Source: Novosphingobium sp. (lineage in GTDB: Bacteria > Pseudomonadota > Alphaproteobacteria > Sphingomonadales > Sphingomonadaceae). From it: a stretch of DNA of 64,000 bases. This document shows, in pieces, positions 32,686 through 42,315 of the stretch. Every line of letters starts with the position of its first letter. Within the stretch, counting starts at the first letter, position 1. The DNA lies in contig NZ_JAPZQX010000006.1 in NCBI RefSeq assembly GCF_027531025.1, positions 168,473 through 232,472 of the forward strand. Reading direction: 5' to 3'. The notes under the pieces are model-generated. The model was not told the DNA's origin and ran no database searches. It saw only the letters and a program-made list of their open reading frames with translations. The translations under genes were made by a program, and so were the position numbers.

Positions 32686-33686
32686 CGGCACACGCCGCCA
32701 CAATCGGCGTACTGGGCGGCGGGGCCTGGGGCACGGCGCTGGCCCAGGCGCTGGCCAGCGATGGCACGGCGGTGCGACTCTGGGCGCGCGAGCCGGACGT
32801 GGTCGAGGCGGTCAATACCCAGCACCGTAACCCGTTATTCCTGCCAAGTGCCGAATTAGCGCGATCTATTAAAGCCACGAACCAGATTGGTGATATGGCA
32901 GCCCTGCCGGTTCTGCTTGCGGTCGTGCCCGCGCAGCACCTTGGCCGGGTGCTCGCCGGACTGGGCCAGCCGCCGCAAGACCTGGTGCTCTGCGCCAAGG
33001 GGATCGAGGCGGGCACCGGGCGGCTGATGGCCGATGTGGCGCAGGCTGCGCTGCCGGGAGCGGAAATTGCGGTCTTGTCAGGCCCGACCTTTGCCCATGA
33101 AGTTGCCGCCGGCCTTCCCACCGCCGTGACCCTGGCCTGTGCCGGGGGTGAGGCGCAATGGCAGCGGCTGGCTCCGGCGCTCTCGCGCCCGACACTGCGG
33201 CCCTATTATTCGGATGACGTGATCGGGGCCGAAATCGGCGGGGCGGTGAAGAACGTGCTGGCGATTGCCTGCGGCGTGGTCGACGGGCTGGGGCTGGGCC
33301 AGAACGCCCGCGCGGCGCTGATCGCGCGGGGTTATGCCGAGATGACCCGGTTCGGCCTGTCGCGCGGCGCGCGGGCGGAAACGCTGGCGGGGTTGTGCGG
33401 CCTCGGCGACCTGGTGCTGACCTGCTCCTCCACTTCCAGCCGCAACTTCGCGCTCGGCAAGGCGCTGGGCGAAGGGCAGAGCGCCGAACAGGCACTGGCC
33501 GGCAAGTCCTCGGTCGCGGAAGGCGCGGCGACCGCACCGGTGCTGGCCGATCTTGCCGCGCGGGCCGGGCTCGACCTGCCGATCGTCAATGCGGTGTGCC
33601 GCCTGCTCACCGGTGAAGCGCCAGCCCGGCAGGTGGTGGCCGAGCTCCTCTCCCGCCCCTTGCGCGCCGAAGGCGAGAGCGCATGA
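32682..33686 (+). CDS. gpsA: Glycerol-3-phosphate dehydrogenase [NAD(P)+] GpsA
   Basis: GpsA reduces dihydroxyacetone phosphate to sn-glycerol 3-phosphate, the backbone for phospholipids. The 334-residue product has an N-terminal nucleotide-binding fold ([17 protein letters not shown]), [18 protein letters not shown], and the catalytic Lys region [15 protein letters not shown]. The substrate segment is [15 protein letters not shown], followed by [17 protein letters not shown]. Overlap with tsaD and the flippase gene suggests coupled translation. Confidence 0.96.
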   Translation: MTAHAATIGVLGGGAWGTALAQALASDGTAVRLWAREPDVVEAVNTQHRNPLFLPSAELARSIKATNQIGDMAALPVLLAVVPAQHLGRVLAGLGQPPQDLVLCAKGIEAGTGRLMADVAQAALPGAEIAVLSGPTFAHEVAAGLPTAVTLACAGGEAQWQRLAPALSRPTLRPYYSDDVIGAEIGGAVKNVLAIACGVVDGLGLGQNARAALIARGYAEMTRFGLSRGARAETLAGLCGLGDLVLTCSSTSSRNFALGKALGEGQSAEQALAGKSSVAEGAATAPVLADLAARAGLDLPIVNAVCRLLTGEAPARQVVAELLSRPLRAEGESA

Positions 33687-35203
33687 GCAATCACGACAAT
33701 CAGGACATCGCCGCCCTCGCCAAGGGTGGGCGGACCAATTTCCTGGGCTTCGTACTGCGGCTGGGCGGCACCGCGCCCTTCCTGTTCATCGCCGGGCGGT
33801 TCTATGGGGTGGAGGCGCTGGGGCGCTATGCCTCGGCTCTCGTCATCGTCGAACTGATCTCGCAGCTTTGCGTCCTCGGCCAGCGCCGGGGCCTGGCCCA
33901 ACGGCTCAGCGAGGATGGACGGCACGATGCCCACATCGTCGCCGATGGCCTGCTGATGACGCTGATGTTGTCGCTGGCCGTAGCAGCGCTGTTGTACCTG
34001 TTCCCGGCGCCAATGTTCCCCAGCGGCCAGTATACCGAGTGGGACCGGCTGCTGCCGATCGCCATTGTTGCCAATGCCCTGACCGACGTGGCGCTGGCGG
34101 CCCTGGCCTATCGCTATAACGTCGCCGCCACGGTCCGCGCCCGCTCGCTGGTCGAACCCTGGGTGCAGACGATTGGTGCGGTGGTGTTCCTGTTCGTGCT
34201 CCCCGCCGCTGGCCTCGCCCTTTCGTTCATCCTGGCCAAGCTGGCGGCGCTGGTCGTGGCTTTCTGGCCGCTGATCCGCACTTATGGCCTGCCGCGCCAC
34301 TGGTATCCGCACCCCTTGCGGATCGGGCGGCTGGCGCTGCTGTCGATGCCGCTGGCGGGCGCGGACCTGGTCGAATGGGGCACGCGCAAGCTCGACATCG
34401 CGCTGCTCGGCTTCTTCACCTCGCCCACGGCGGTGGGGGTCTATTACGCGGCGCAGCAGGTTGCCTCGCTGCCGCAGAAGCTCAAGACCAGTTTCGAGCC
34501 CATCCTTGGCCCTGTCATCACCCGCAACCTGCGCGAAGGGAACCACGCGGCCATCGCGGCGCAGGTCAACCAGGTCGGGTTCTGGATCATCGCCGCCCAG
34601 GCCGGGATTGCCCTGGCCCTCGCGATCCCCGGCGAGGGCGTGATGGGGCTGATCGGCCCGCAATTCGTCGGCGGCACCGGGGCGCTCGCATTCCTGCTGC
34701 TGGCCGAAGTGGTGGCCGCCACGGCCGTGGTGAGCGAGGCGGCGCTGGTCTATGTCGCGCGGCTCAAGAACCTGTGGCTCTCGCTCGCCACCATCGCTCT
34801 CCAGGCCGGGCTGACTGTCGGCGGGATCATGCTGGTGCGCGAACTGGCGCTGGGTGACAAGTTCGCCGCCGCCGCTGCCGCGGGCGCGCTGATGCTGGCG
34901 CTGGCCTTTGCCTCGCTGGCCAAGGGCTGGCTGCTGGGGCGGATCATGCAGGCGCCGGTCAACCCGTTCCGCTGGCCGCTGGTCTGGGCGGTGGCCCCGG
35001 CCACGCTGGTCGGCTGGGCGGTGGTCACGTTCCTGCCCGAATGGGCGGAACTGCTGTTCGGGATCCCCGCGATCCTCTTCACTTATGGCTATGTGATCTG
35101 GCACAAGGGCTTTGGCCCGGAAGACCGGGTGCTGTTCCGCAAGAACGTGGGCGGCGCACCGGCCACTTCGGAAACTGACGCCACGCAGGAAGGCAAGCAA
35201 TGA
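33683..35203 (+). CDS. Polysaccharide/lipid flippase-like membrane protein (MOP/Wzx type)
   Basis: The 506-residue product has twelve or more hydrophobic helices in the arrangement of the MOP exporter superfamily, as in Wzx/RfbX flippases. It opens with a soluble-looking segment (GGRTNFLGFVLRLGGTAPFL). Mid-protein features include TRKLDIALLGFFTSPTAVGV and YYAAQQVASLPQKLKTSFEP, which are common in oligosaccharide flippases. Substrate cannot be inferred, and no glycosyltransferases lie nearby. It overlaps gpsA and the following gene by ATGA. Confidence 0.82.
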   Translation: MSNHDNQDIAALAKGGRTNFLGFVLRLGGTAPFLFIAGRFYGVEALGRYASALVIVELISQLCVLGQRRGLAQRLSEDGRHDAHIVADGLLMTLMLSLAVAALLYLFPAPMFPSGQYTEWDRLLPIAIVANALTDVALAALAYRYNVAATVRARSLVEPWVQTIGAVVFLFVLPAAGLALSFILAKLAALVVAFWPLIRTYGLPRHWYPHPLRIGRLALLSMPLAGADLVEWGTRKLDIALLGFFTSPTAVGVYYAAQQVASLPQKLKTSFEPILGPVITRNLREGNHAAIAAQVNQVGFWIIAAQAGIALALAIPGEGVMGLIGPQFVGGTGALAFLLLAEVVAATAVVSEAALVYVARLKNLWLSLATIALQAGLTVGGIMLVRELALGDKFAAAAAAGALMLALAFASLAKGWLLGRIMQAPVNPFRWPLVWAVAPATLVGWAVVTFLPEWAELLFGIPAILFTYGYVIWHKGFGPEDRVLFRKNVGGAPATSETDATQEGKQ

Positions 35204-35787
35204 TCGATCTGTCGAATCCCAACCTGATCTGGTTCTCGCTCGCGCTGGTTGCGGGGCTGATGCTGGTCTGGTTCCTGTTCAGCCGCGCCGGCACCCCGCG
35301 CGAGCGCAGCCACAAGCCCGACGTGCTGGACGAAGGCGTCGGCCCGGCCCAGCGCAACCAGGCGCTGATCGACGCGCCCCCGGCGGCGAAGATCGAGCCG
35401 GTGGTGATTGCGCCCGAGCCGCAGCCTGAACCTGCGCCTGCGCCTGCGCCGGTTCCGGCCGCTACTCCTGAGCCGGTCGAAGCCGCGCCCGCACCGGTTG
35501 AGGCCGCGCCTCCGCCACCCGCGCCTGAACCTGCGCCTGCACCCGCTACCGCCGATGACCTGTCGCGGATCAAGGGCCTCGGTCCCAAGCTGCAAAAGCT
35601 GCTGCCCGAACTTGGCATCACCACCTTCGCCCAGATCGCCGCCCTGACCGAGGCGGACCTGACCGAACTCGATACCAAACTCGGCGCCTTCGCCGGCCGC
35701 CCGGCCAAGGACAACTGGGTAGAACAGGCCAAATTCCTCGCCGCCGGGGATACCGCTGGGTTCGAGGCGCAGTTCGGGAAAGTCTAG
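35200..35787 (+). CDS. Membrane-anchored helix-hairpin-helix protein
   Basis: The 195-residue product has an N-terminal membrane helix (LIWFSLALVAGLMLVWFLFS). A long Pro/Ala/Glu linker of about 50 residues follows, built from near repeats of PEPAPAPAP. The C-terminal domain is of helix-hairpin-helix type (DLSRIKGLGPKLQKLLPELG). The HhH region resembles the predicted DNA-binding modules found after 50S L21-like or NuoE-like proteins. Its partner is unknown. It is translationally coupled to the flippase gene. Confidence 0.75.
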   Translation: MIDLSNPNLIWFSLALVAGLMLVWFLFSRAGTPRERSHKPDVLDEGVGPAQRNQALIDAPPAAKIEPVVIAPEPQPEPAPAPAPVPAATPEPVEAAPAPVEAAPPPPAPEPAPAPATADDLSRIKGLGPKLQKLLPELGITTFAQIAALTEADLTELDTKLGAFAGRPAKDNWVEQAKFLAAGDTAGFEAQFGKV

Positions 35788-35809
35788 GTCGCCTGGGCGC
35801 CAGAAAACC

Positions 35810-37996
35810 CTAGCGCCCCCACTTCTGCTTCTTCTTGCCGAACCGGGTCTTGCGGGTGCCCGGCTTGCCCTCGTTGCTGCGGCCGACGATCGGCGCCTTG
35901 CGCTCGCCTTCGGGCAGGCCCAGCTCGGTCGCCTCGAGGCGGCGGATCTCGTCGCGCAGGCGGCCGGCTTCCTCGAATTCGAGGTCGGCGGCGGCGGCGC
36001 GCATCCGGCCTTCCAGCTCCTCGATGTAAGCGCGCAGGTTGTGGCCGACGAGGTTGTTACGGTCGTCGTCCTCCAGCTCCACCACCACGCCATCGCGGCT
36101 GGCGGTGTCGGCGACGATATCGTGGATGTTGCGCTTGATGCTTTCGGGCGTGATCCCGTGCAGTTCGTTATAGGCGCGCTGCTTCTCGCGGCGGCGGTCG
36201 GTCTCGGCGATGGCGCGCTCCATGGAGCCGGTCATCCGGTCGGCGTAGAGGATCACCCGTCCATCCACATTGCGCGCCGCGCGGCCGATGGTCTGGATCA
36301 GGGACGTTTCTGAGCGCAGGAAGCCTTCCTTGTCCGCATCGAGGATGCAGACCAGCCCGCATTCGGGGATGTCGAGGCCTTCGCGCAGCAGGTTGATGCC
36401 GACGAGCACGTCATAGACCCCCAGCCGCAGGTCGCGGATCAATTCGATGCGCTCCAGCGTCTCGACATCGCTGTGCATGTAGCGCACGCGCAGCCCCGCC
36501 TCGTGCATGAACTCGGTCAGGTCCTCGGCCATCCGCTTGGTCAGCGTGGTGACTAGCGTGCGATAGCCGGCTGCCGCGGTCTTGCGGCATTCCTCGATGC
36601 AGTCCTGCACCTGGTCCTCGACCGGGCGGATCTCCACCGGCGGGTCGATCAGCCCGGTCGGGCGGATCACCTGTTCGGCAAAGACGCCGCCCGATTGCTC
36701 CATTTCCCAGGGGCCGGGGGTAGCGGAAACGGCGACGGTCTGCGGCCGCATCGCGTCCCATTCGTTGAAGCGCAGGGGCCGGTTGTCGATGCAAGACGGC
36801 AGGCGAAAGCCATATTCGGCCAGCGTCAGCTTGCGGCGGTGGTCCCCACGCGCCATCGCGCCGATCTGCGGCACGGTCTGGTGGCTTTCATCGACGAACA
36901 GCAGGGCATTGTCGGGCAGATACTCGAACAGCGTCGGCGGCGGCTCGCCCGGCAAACGGCCCGTCAGGAAGCGGGAGTAATTCTCGATCCCCGCGCAGGA
37001 TCCCGTCGCCGCGATCATCTCGAGGTCGAAATTGGTCCGCTGTTCCAGCCGCTGCGCTTCCAGCAGGCGGCCCTCGGCGTTGAGTTCCTTCAATCGCTCG
37101 GCCAGTTCGAAGCGGATCGCCTCGGCCGCCTGCTTCATTGTCGGACCGGGGGTGACATAGTGCGAATTGGCATAGACCCGCACCTTGTCCAGCTTCGCCC
37201 CGGCCTTGCCGGTCAGCGGATCGAACTCGACAATCTGCTCGATCTCGTCCCCGAAAAACGAGATGCGCCAGGCCATGTCCTCATAGTGGCTGGGGAACAC
37301 TTCCAGGTTGTCACCCCGCACGCGAAAGGTGCCGCGCTGGAACGCGGCGTCGTTGCGCTTGTATTGCAGGGCGACCAGCTTGCGGATGATCTCGCGCTGG
37401 TCCTCGCTCGCCCCGACCTTCAGGTCAAAGATCATGGCCGAGTACGTCTCGACCGAGCCGATGCCATAGAGGCACGAGACCGAGGCGACGATGATCACAT
37501 CATCGCGTTCCAGCAGCGCCCGGGTGGCCGAATGGCGCATCCGGTCGATCGCCTCGTTTACGCTCGATTCCTTCTCGATATAGGTATCGCTGCGCGGGAC
37601 ATAGGCTTCGGGCTGGTAATAGTCGTAGTAGGAAACGAAGTACTCCACCGCGTTCTCGGGGAAGAAGCTCTTCATCTCGCCATAGAGCTGCGCGGCCAGG
37701 ATCTTGTTGGGGGCCAGGATCAGCGCGGGCCGCTGCGTCGCCTCGATCACCTGGGCCATGGTGAAGGTCTTGCCGCTGCCGGTCACGCCCAGCAGCACCT
37801 GGGTCTTCTCCTCGGCCCTGATCCCTTCCACCAGCTCGGCAATCGCGGTCGGCTGGTCCCCGGCGGGTTGGTATTCGGAGACGATCTTGAACGGCCGCCC
37901 GCCCTCCGCCTTGTCCGGCCGCGCCGGCTTGTGCGGCACGAAGGCGGTGGAGGTATCGGGCTCTTCCAGACCGCGGCGGATGATGAGTTCAGCCAT
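35810..37996 (-). CDS. uvrB: Excinuclease ABC subunit B (UvrB)
   Basis: UvrB is the damage-verifying helicase of nucleotide excision repair. The 728-residue product has Walker [14 protein letters not shown], the beta-hairpin region [20 protein letters not shown], and DESHQTVPQ. Helicase motifs such as [14 protein letters not shown] and QTIGRAARN follow. A C-terminal UVR motif ([20 protein letters not shown]) binds UvrC. It has a family-typical length plus a short basic tail. An SOS-like box lies 16 bp upstream. Confidence 0.97.
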   Translation of the reverse strand: MAELIIRRGLEEPDTSTAFVPHKPARPDKAEGGRPFKIVSEYQPAGDQPTAIAELVEGIRAEEKTQVLLGVTGSGKTFTMAQVIEATQRPALILAPNKILAAQLYGEMKSFFPENAVEYFVSYYDYYQPEAYVPRSDTYIEKESSVNEAIDRMRHSATRALLERDDVIIVASVSCLYGIGSVETYSAMIFDLKVGASEDQREIIRKLVALQYKRNDAAFQRGTFRVRGDNLEVFPSHYEDMAWRISFFGDEIEQIVEFDPLTGKAGAKLDKVRVYANSHYVTPGPTMKQAAEAIRFELAERLKELNAEGRLLEAQRLEQRTNFDLEMIAATGSCAGIENYSRFLTGRLPGEPPPTLFEYLPDNALLFVDESHQTVPQIGAMARGDHRRKLTLAEYGFRLPSCIDNRPLRFNEWDAMRPQTVAVSATPGPWEMEQSGGVFAEQVIRPTGLIDPPVEIRPVEDQVQDCIEECRKTAAAGYRTLVTTLTKRMAEDLTEFMHEAGLRVRYMHSDVETLERIELIRDLRLGVYDVLVGINLLREGLDIPECGLVCILDADKEGFLRSETSLIQTIGRAARNVDGRVILYADRMTGSMERAIAETDRRREKQRAYNELHGITPESIKRNIHDIVADTASRDGVVVELEDDDRNNLVGHNLRAYIEELEGRMRAAAADLEFEEAGRLRDEIRRLEATELGLPEGERKAPIVGRSNEGKPGTRKTRFGKKKQKWGR

Positions 37997-38011
37997 GGGG
38001 GGAGTATGGGG

Positions 38012-38026
38012 GTTTGCGGTTTGTTC
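38012..38026. promoter_or_regulatory. LexA (SOS) box upstream of uvrB
   Basis: GTTT-GCGGTTT-GTTC agrees with the alphaproteobacterial LexA site GTTC-N7-GTTC at seven of eight positions. It lies 16-30 bases before the uvrB ATG, where bound LexA would block transcription. uvrB is a usual SOS gene in this class. Confidence 0.65.
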
Positions 38027-38041
38027 CGCAAGCCGGGCCGG

Positions 38042-38278
38042 TCAGTGGATCCGCAGTTCCAGGATCTGTTCCTCGATCGCACGGATGAAGCTTTCGCCGC
38101 ATTGCTCAGTCGAAAGATAGTCCTGCTCATCGGCGCCGATGTTGTGGCCGATGCCAAAGGCAAAGGTCAGGCGGATCAGGATTTCCGGCCGATCCTCGGC
38201 CAGATAGCGGATCAGCGTCTGCAGGATGCGGGCATGGGCCAGCACGCGGCGGTCCAGTTCGGTGCATTCGTTATCCAT
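38042..38278 (-). CDS. Hypothetical protein, 78 residues
   Basis: The product begins MDNECTELDRRVLAHARILQ and is an acidic, mostly helical soluble protein with two Cys. I recognise no family. The ATG at 38278 overlaps the stop of the preceding small gene. A terminal helix (FIRAIEEQILELRI) suggests packing or dimer contact. It forms the last of a run of three tiny overlapping genes and lies just upstream of uvrB. Confidence 0.6.
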   Translation of the reverse strand: MDNECTELDRRVLAHARILQTLIRYLAEDRPEILIRLTFAFGIGHNIGADEQDYLSTEQCGESFIRAIEEQILELRIH

Positions 38279-38510
38279 CGCGCCGGCCTTGCTGGCGGCA
38301 CAATTCGGCCTCGGCACAGGCGAGGTCGGTATAGCGATAGGGCCCGACCAGGTAATACGCCTCGGTCCGCGCGATGATCCCGGCGGGCAAGGCCGGAACC
38401 GCGAGCGGCCGGGTATGGCCGCCCTCGTTCTCCCACCCTTCAAGTGCCTGGCGGCGGTCCATGGTGTGCGGCGTGCGCGGGGCGGGTTCGATCGGGGGAA
38501 TGGCGGGCAT
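38271..38510 (-). CDS. Hypothetical protein, 79 residues
   Basis: The product (MPAIPPIEPAPRTPHTMDRR) has a Pro-rich N-terminus. A compact segment containing AYYLVGPYRYTDLACAEAEL follows, which looks like a small folded domain. No family is recognised. It begins three bases after the preceding gene's stop and ends within the start of the next one, so the three small genes are probably one transcript. Confidence 0.6.
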   Translation of the reverse strand: MPAIPPIEPAPRTPHTMDRRQALEGWENEGGHTRPLAVPALPAGIIARTEAYYLVGPYRYTDLACAEAELCRQQGRRDG

Positions 38511-38513
38511 GGT

Positions 38514-38681
38514 TCAGTCCAGTCGGTCTGGCTGCAGGCCGCTGGCCCGGCGAAAGGCGATCAGCTGGCGGGTGCAGTGGGCCAGGGTCGCCCGGTGGCC
38601 CTGCTGCTCGTGCGCGGTACCCCCGCGGGCAAGGTGCAGCAGCGCGTTCTGGCGCTCGGCAAAAAACAGGTTGAGGTCCAT
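38514..38681 (-). CDS. Hypothetical protein, 55 residues
   Basis: A short open frame from ATG 38681 encodes MDLNLFFAERQNALLHLARG and continues to PDRLD before TGA. It is basic with two His-rich spots. No family is recognised. Close spacing to the two following small genes (a three-base gap) and same strand are the main support, so I am moderately sure it is real. Confidence 0.5.
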   Translation of the reverse strand: MDLNLFFAERQNALLHLARGGTAHEQQGHRATLAHCTRQLIAFRRASGLQPDRLD

Positions 38682-38717
38682 CTGCGGTCCTTCAGGTCGG
38701 GAGCGGTCGAGCCAGTT

Positions 38718-38755
38718 GGCCGCTGGGGAAACGGGGCGCCGCGTCCCCGGCGGCC
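38718..38755 (-). terminator. Strong stem-loop after the cold-shock-like gene
   Basis: GGCCGCTGGGGA and TCCCCGGCGGCC pair at 11 of 12 positions plus one wobble pair, with a 14-base loop. It stands about 10-45 bases past the stop of the gene at 38764. No T-run follows, so it may be a weak terminator or an RNA-processing stem. Confidence 0.4.
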
Positions 38756-38763
38756 AGCCCGGA

Positions 38764-38970
38764 TCAGACCTTGCGCATCTTTACAGCGCAGCAATTGTCA
38801 CCTTCGCCTGTGGTCTCGTACTCGTAGCGATCCTGCTCCTGTGGCGGCTGACCGCCCTGGGGCAGGTCGGCGCGATTGAAGGGCAGGCGCGTTCCGCCGG
38901 CTTCGGGCAGGATAAAGCCCGATCCGGTGGTCTTGTCATAATTGGCGATCTTGCCGGTGGTGGTAACCAT
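38764..38970 (-). CDS. Cold-shock-domain-like small protein
   Basis: The 68-residue product reads MVTTTGKIANYDKTTGSGFI, then LPEAGGTRLPFNRADL. This matches the first half of a cold-shock domain (G-x-I-x-x-Y/F-x-x-x-x-G-F/Y-G-F-I-x-P-x-x-G). The usual aromatic RNP motifs are reduced and the C-terminal part (EGDNCCAVKMRKV) is divergent and has a Cys pair. It may be a nucleic-acid-binding relative rather than a true CspA. AAGGAA precedes the ATG. Confidence 0.7.
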   Translation of the reverse strand: MVTTTGKIANYDKTTGSGFILPEAGGTRLPFNRADLPQGGQPPQEQDRYEYETTGEGDNCCAVKMRKV

Positions 38971-39274
38971 GATGGATTCCTTTCACATGCGGCAAGCCGG
39001 GATCGGCCATGCCGGCCAGAGGGCACAAGTGAAGGAAAGGGGCGGTCTCTGCCGCCGGTTGCCAACCATCATGTCAGGTAGCCCCACTAAGATGGGGATG
39101 CGGGCGGTGGATTACAATGCCAGGCGCGCGCGGCTGGACCGGCTGTGCTGCTTTGTGCGGTGGGAAGGCGGCGAGGGAATTGGACTCGTCGAGGCCCCGA
39201 TGGGTGATGGATCGGGGTTTCGGGGGAGTCAGGGGGTGGGGCGCTGAGGGGAAGCGGTAGCGTGTTGGCCGGTG
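38971..39274. other. Intergenic stretch, no gene seen
   Basis: About 300 bases between the cold-shock-like gene and the 3' end of the TonB receptor gene. It contains the leader of the cold-shock-like gene (ribosome site AAGGAA) at its left edge. A G-rich run at 39200-39260 is also present. I see no credible gene, RNA or repeat. Confidence 0.5.
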
Positions 39275-41269
39275 CTAGTGGCCGCCTCCCACCCGAGAAC
39301 GTATTCCACCGTTGACCGTGAAGCCTTCAAGCGGCCCCCATGCGTTTACAGTCCAGCGGCCATCTGCGGCGCGCTGCCGGCGCAGCATGGAATTATAGCG
39401 CGTTTGACGCACGTTCAGCAGGTTTTCGGCATTCAAGAACAGGCTGACTTTGCCGATGGTGATTTCTCCCAGCACCCCGAGTTCGACATAGGGCTTGCTG
39501 GTGGTACGATAGGGATTGTCATCCAGTGACTGGCGGCCCGTGTAATATGCCTCCAACCCGATGCGGCCACGCCCGTGCTGTTCCCACATGGCAACAAGCC
39601 CGGCCGTATGGCGTGGGGTCAAGGGCACCGCTCGCTTGGCTGAGCCGACTGGATCAGGTTCTCGCGCATTCACGTTGACATAGCTGCCGGTCATCGTGAA
39701 CGGACCGGTGCGATAGCGCAGCAACAGTTCGATCCCGCGCGTGGTGGTCAACCCTGGGGCATTGACCAGGCGCACGCCGGTGCCCCCGCCGGTCTCTTCC
39801 AGCCGCACGGCATCGCGCAGGTTTGAGCCGAAGAACACAGCGTTCGCCTCTACCGCGCCAAAGCGATAGCCGACATCGATCGAGGCGGAATCCGCGGTTT
39901 CGGCCCGCACCCCCGCGATTGAGGCGAGCCTAGACAGGCCTGCCGCCTCGGTTTCCTCCACGAACGGGGTCGGGGCCTGAAAGCCACGGCCCAACGTGGC
40001 TCGCACGGTCAGCTTGCCGGGGCGATAAAGTGCCGAAAGTCGCGGGCTGAATCGGGTGCCATAAACATTGTGGAAATCGATCCGGCCACTTGCAGCCAAG
40101 GTCAGGTCGCCAGGAGCATCGTGTTCTATCTGAGCGAGCAGCGCCGGGGCCGAGAAACTGTAATCGAAGCTCGGAAAGGCGACAGAGCGATAAGTGTCGC
40201 GCTGCCACGCGATGCCGGCAAGCCAGGTCGTACCCTTGCTGCCACCGGCAACCAGGGCTTCGGCCATGACCGTTCCGTGGCGATCATCCTCTCGCGTCGG
40301 TCCGCGAACATGTTCATGGTTCAGCCGCGAGGCCGAACCGCGCAGATGCAGTGCGAGGTCTGTCCCAAACGGAACCTTGGCCACAAGGCCGCCGTCGATC
40401 CGGCTGGCATCCTGCGTTTCCGGGAAATAGGTTCCATCCGGAACGACCCTGCCGGGCAGGCTCCCACCCCGGCGCTGCTCCCCCATTGCCCCAAGCGTGG
40501 CATAGATTTCCGCGCCAGTCGCGCCTTGCCAGAAGAGGCGGGGCCGCACAGTCCAACGGTCATAGCCGGGCATATCGATCCAGCCATCGCCATCAAGGTC
40601 CTGGCGGCTTTGGCGGTGCAGGCCGCCGACCAGCGATGCGCCCCAGCCATTGCCAAGCGGGGTTGCGCCATAAGCGGTCAGGTCTTGCCCGTTCCGGCTC
40701 GTGACATTGGCCAGCATTTCGGCCTCTGGCGAACTGCCCGGTCGCCGTGAGACAAGGTTGATCACGCCGCCAAGGGCTGAAGGGCCATAGAGCGCCGATG
40801 CCGCGCCCTTTATGATCTCGACCTGACCAAGATCCGTGGGCGCGATCTGCAGCAGCCCGACCGAAGCTGACTGTCCGCCATAAAGCGGCAGTCCGTCTGC
40901 GAGCACAGAGGTATAGCGCCCGTTCATCGCCTGCATCCGAATGTTGGATGAGCCAAGCGTGGGCGATGTGATCTGGACCCGTACACCGCCAGTTTCCGCC
41001 ACAAGCATCGAGATGTTGCCCGGAGTCATGAGGAGCTTTTCCTCAATCTCCTCCCGTCCGATCACCTCTACCCGGATAGGTTCGTCCTGCACCCGCCGAC
41101 CGGAGCGGGTGGCCTGGACAATGATCTCTTCCGCTTCTTCGACCTCATCGCCAGCAAGGGTTTCTTCGGCAGCGGCGGGGGCGGTTGTCGCCAGGGCGGC
41201 GCAGCTGAGCAAGATGACCCCCAAATGGGGCATCTGGCAGGGCCTGGCCGGATTGAAAGGCTTCGTCAT
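39275..41269 (-). CDS. TonB-dependent outer membrane receptor
   Basis: The 664-residue product has a signal peptide (GVILLSCAALATTAPAAA) and a TonB-box-like EEIIVQATRSGRR. The plug domain includes GGVRVQITSPTLGSSNIRMQ and GQVEIIKGAASALYGPSALG. The barrel ends in a non-aromatic GIRSRVGGGH. I start at ATG 41269, where the signal peptide begins. The frame is open further upstream only as antisense shadow. Substrate (iron chelate, vitamin or other) cannot be read from sequence. The base composition looks a little less GC-rich than neighbours, hinting at separate ancestry. Confidence 0.88.
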   Translation of the reverse strand: MTKPFNPARPCQMPHLGVILLSCAALATTAPAAAEETLAGDEVEEAEEIIVQATRSGRRVQDEPIRVEVIGREEIEEKLLMTPGNISMLVAETGGVRVQITSPTLGSSNIRMQAMNGRYTSVLADGLPLYGGQSASVGLLQIAPTDLGQVEIIKGAASALYGPSALGGVINLVSRRPGSSPEAEMLANVTSRNGQDLTAYGATPLGNGWGASLVGGLHRQSRQDLDGDGWIDMPGYDRWTVRPRLFWQGATGAEIYATLGAMGEQRRGGSLPGRVVPDGTYFPETQDASRIDGGLVAKVPFGTDLALHLRGSASRLNHEHVRGPTREDDRHGTVMAEALVAGGSKGTTWLAGIAWQRDTYRSVAFPSFDYSFSAPALLAQIEHDAPGDLTLAASGRIDFHNVYGTRFSPRLSALYRPGKLTVRATLGRGFQAPTPFVEETEAAGLSRLASIAGVRAETADSASIDVGYRFGAVEANAVFFGSNLRDAVRLEETGGGTGVRLVNAPGLTTTRGIELLLRYRTGPFTMTGSYVNVNAREPDPVGSAKRAVPLTPRHTAGLVAMWEQHGRGRIGLEAYYTGRQSLDDNPYRTTSKPYVELGVLGEITIGKVSLFLNAENLLNVRQTRYNSMLRRQRAADGRWTVNAWGPLEGFTVNGGIRSRVGGGH

Positions 41270-41447
41270 TGCGCTCTCTAGTGTCCAGGCAAGCCGCGTG
41301 GTCAAGCCGAATTTCCTGCATCCCGAAATCTGCAACATGGGCGGCTTGCTGCTATCCCAGGAGCCGGACCATGGCCGAACCCCAGCCCACCCTCTCGACT
41401 CCGGCCCCCCTTCACGCCACACTTCCGGCTGAAAGGGAGGCAGGACG

Positions 41448-42224
41448 ATGACGGGAGAACTCAGCCGCTCGGTCGCGGGCAAGGTGGTGCTGGTGACGGG
41501 GGCGGGCAGCGGCATGGGGCGGGCGACGGCGGAGGTCTTTGCAGCCGAGGGCGCGGCTGTCGCGCTGACCGACCTGCCGGGTAGCGCAATCGAGGACATC
41601 GCGGCTGACTTGCGCGCCAAGGGCCACCAGGCGCGGGCCTGGGCGCTGGACGTGAGCGACGCGGCGGCGATCCGCGCCGTGGTGGCGGAAGTGGCGGCGG
41701 AGTTTGGCGGGCTGGACGTGCTGGTCAACAATGCCGGGATCAGCGCCTTCTGCCCGATCGACGATGACGATCATTACGAGCTGGTGTGGGACCGCGCCGT
41801 TACCGTGCTGCTGACCGCGCACCAGCGGATGATCCGGGCGGCGCTGCCGTTCCTGCGGCAATCGTCCTCCCCCCGGATCGTCAATATCGCCAGCACCGAG
41901 GCGCTGGGGGCGACATCGCGCAACAGCCCCTATGCCGCGGCCAAGGCCGGCGTCACGGGGCTGACGCGGGCGCTGGCGGTGGAGCTGGGCAAGGAGGGGA
42001 TCACCGTCAACGCGATCTGTCCGGGTCCGATCCTGACCGGCATGACCGAGAAGGTGAGCGAGGCGGACAAGGAAGTCTTCGCCCACCGCCGCACCGCGCT
42101 GCGCCGCTATGGCCGGCCCGAGGAAGTGGCGCATATCACGCTGAGCCTGTGCCTGCCTGCGGCCAGCTATATCACCGGGGTGACGATCCCGGTGGATGGC
42201 GGGTTGATGGCCAGAAACGCCTGA
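41448..42224 (+). CDS. Short-chain dehydrogenase/reductase (SDR)
   Basis: The 258-residue product has the classical SDR pattern. The cofactor motif is [10 protein letters not shown] (residues of about 17-26) and an acidic D in TDLPG suggests NAD preference. NNAG is followed by catalytic Ser in NIAST and Y-x-x-x-K in [20 protein letters not shown] follows, and the C-terminal substrate loop ends [11 protein letters not shown]. The precise substrate is unknown. It is divergent from the TonB receptor gene with 178 bp between them, and GGGAGG-type ribosome sites precede the ATG. Confidence 0.9.
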   Translation: MTGELSRSVAGKVVLVTGAGSGMGRATAEVFAAEGAAVALTDLPGSAIEDIAADLRAKGHQARAWALDVSDAAAIRAVVAEVAAEFGGLDVLVNNAGISAFCPIDDDDHYELVWDRAVTVLLTAHQRMIRAALPFLRQSSSPRIVNIASTEALGATSRNSPYAAAKAGVTGLTRALAVELGKEGITVNAICPGPILTGMTEKVSEADKEVFAHRRTALRRYGRPEEVAHITLSLCLPAASYITGVTIPVDGGLMARNA

Positions 42225-42315
42225 CGGGGGCGCCTGATTGGGGCCTGAGGGGACGGGAAAGGGTGGAGTAACAAGCCTTTCCGGTTCCTTAGGAAAGCCA
42301 TGGTAAACAGCCCGG

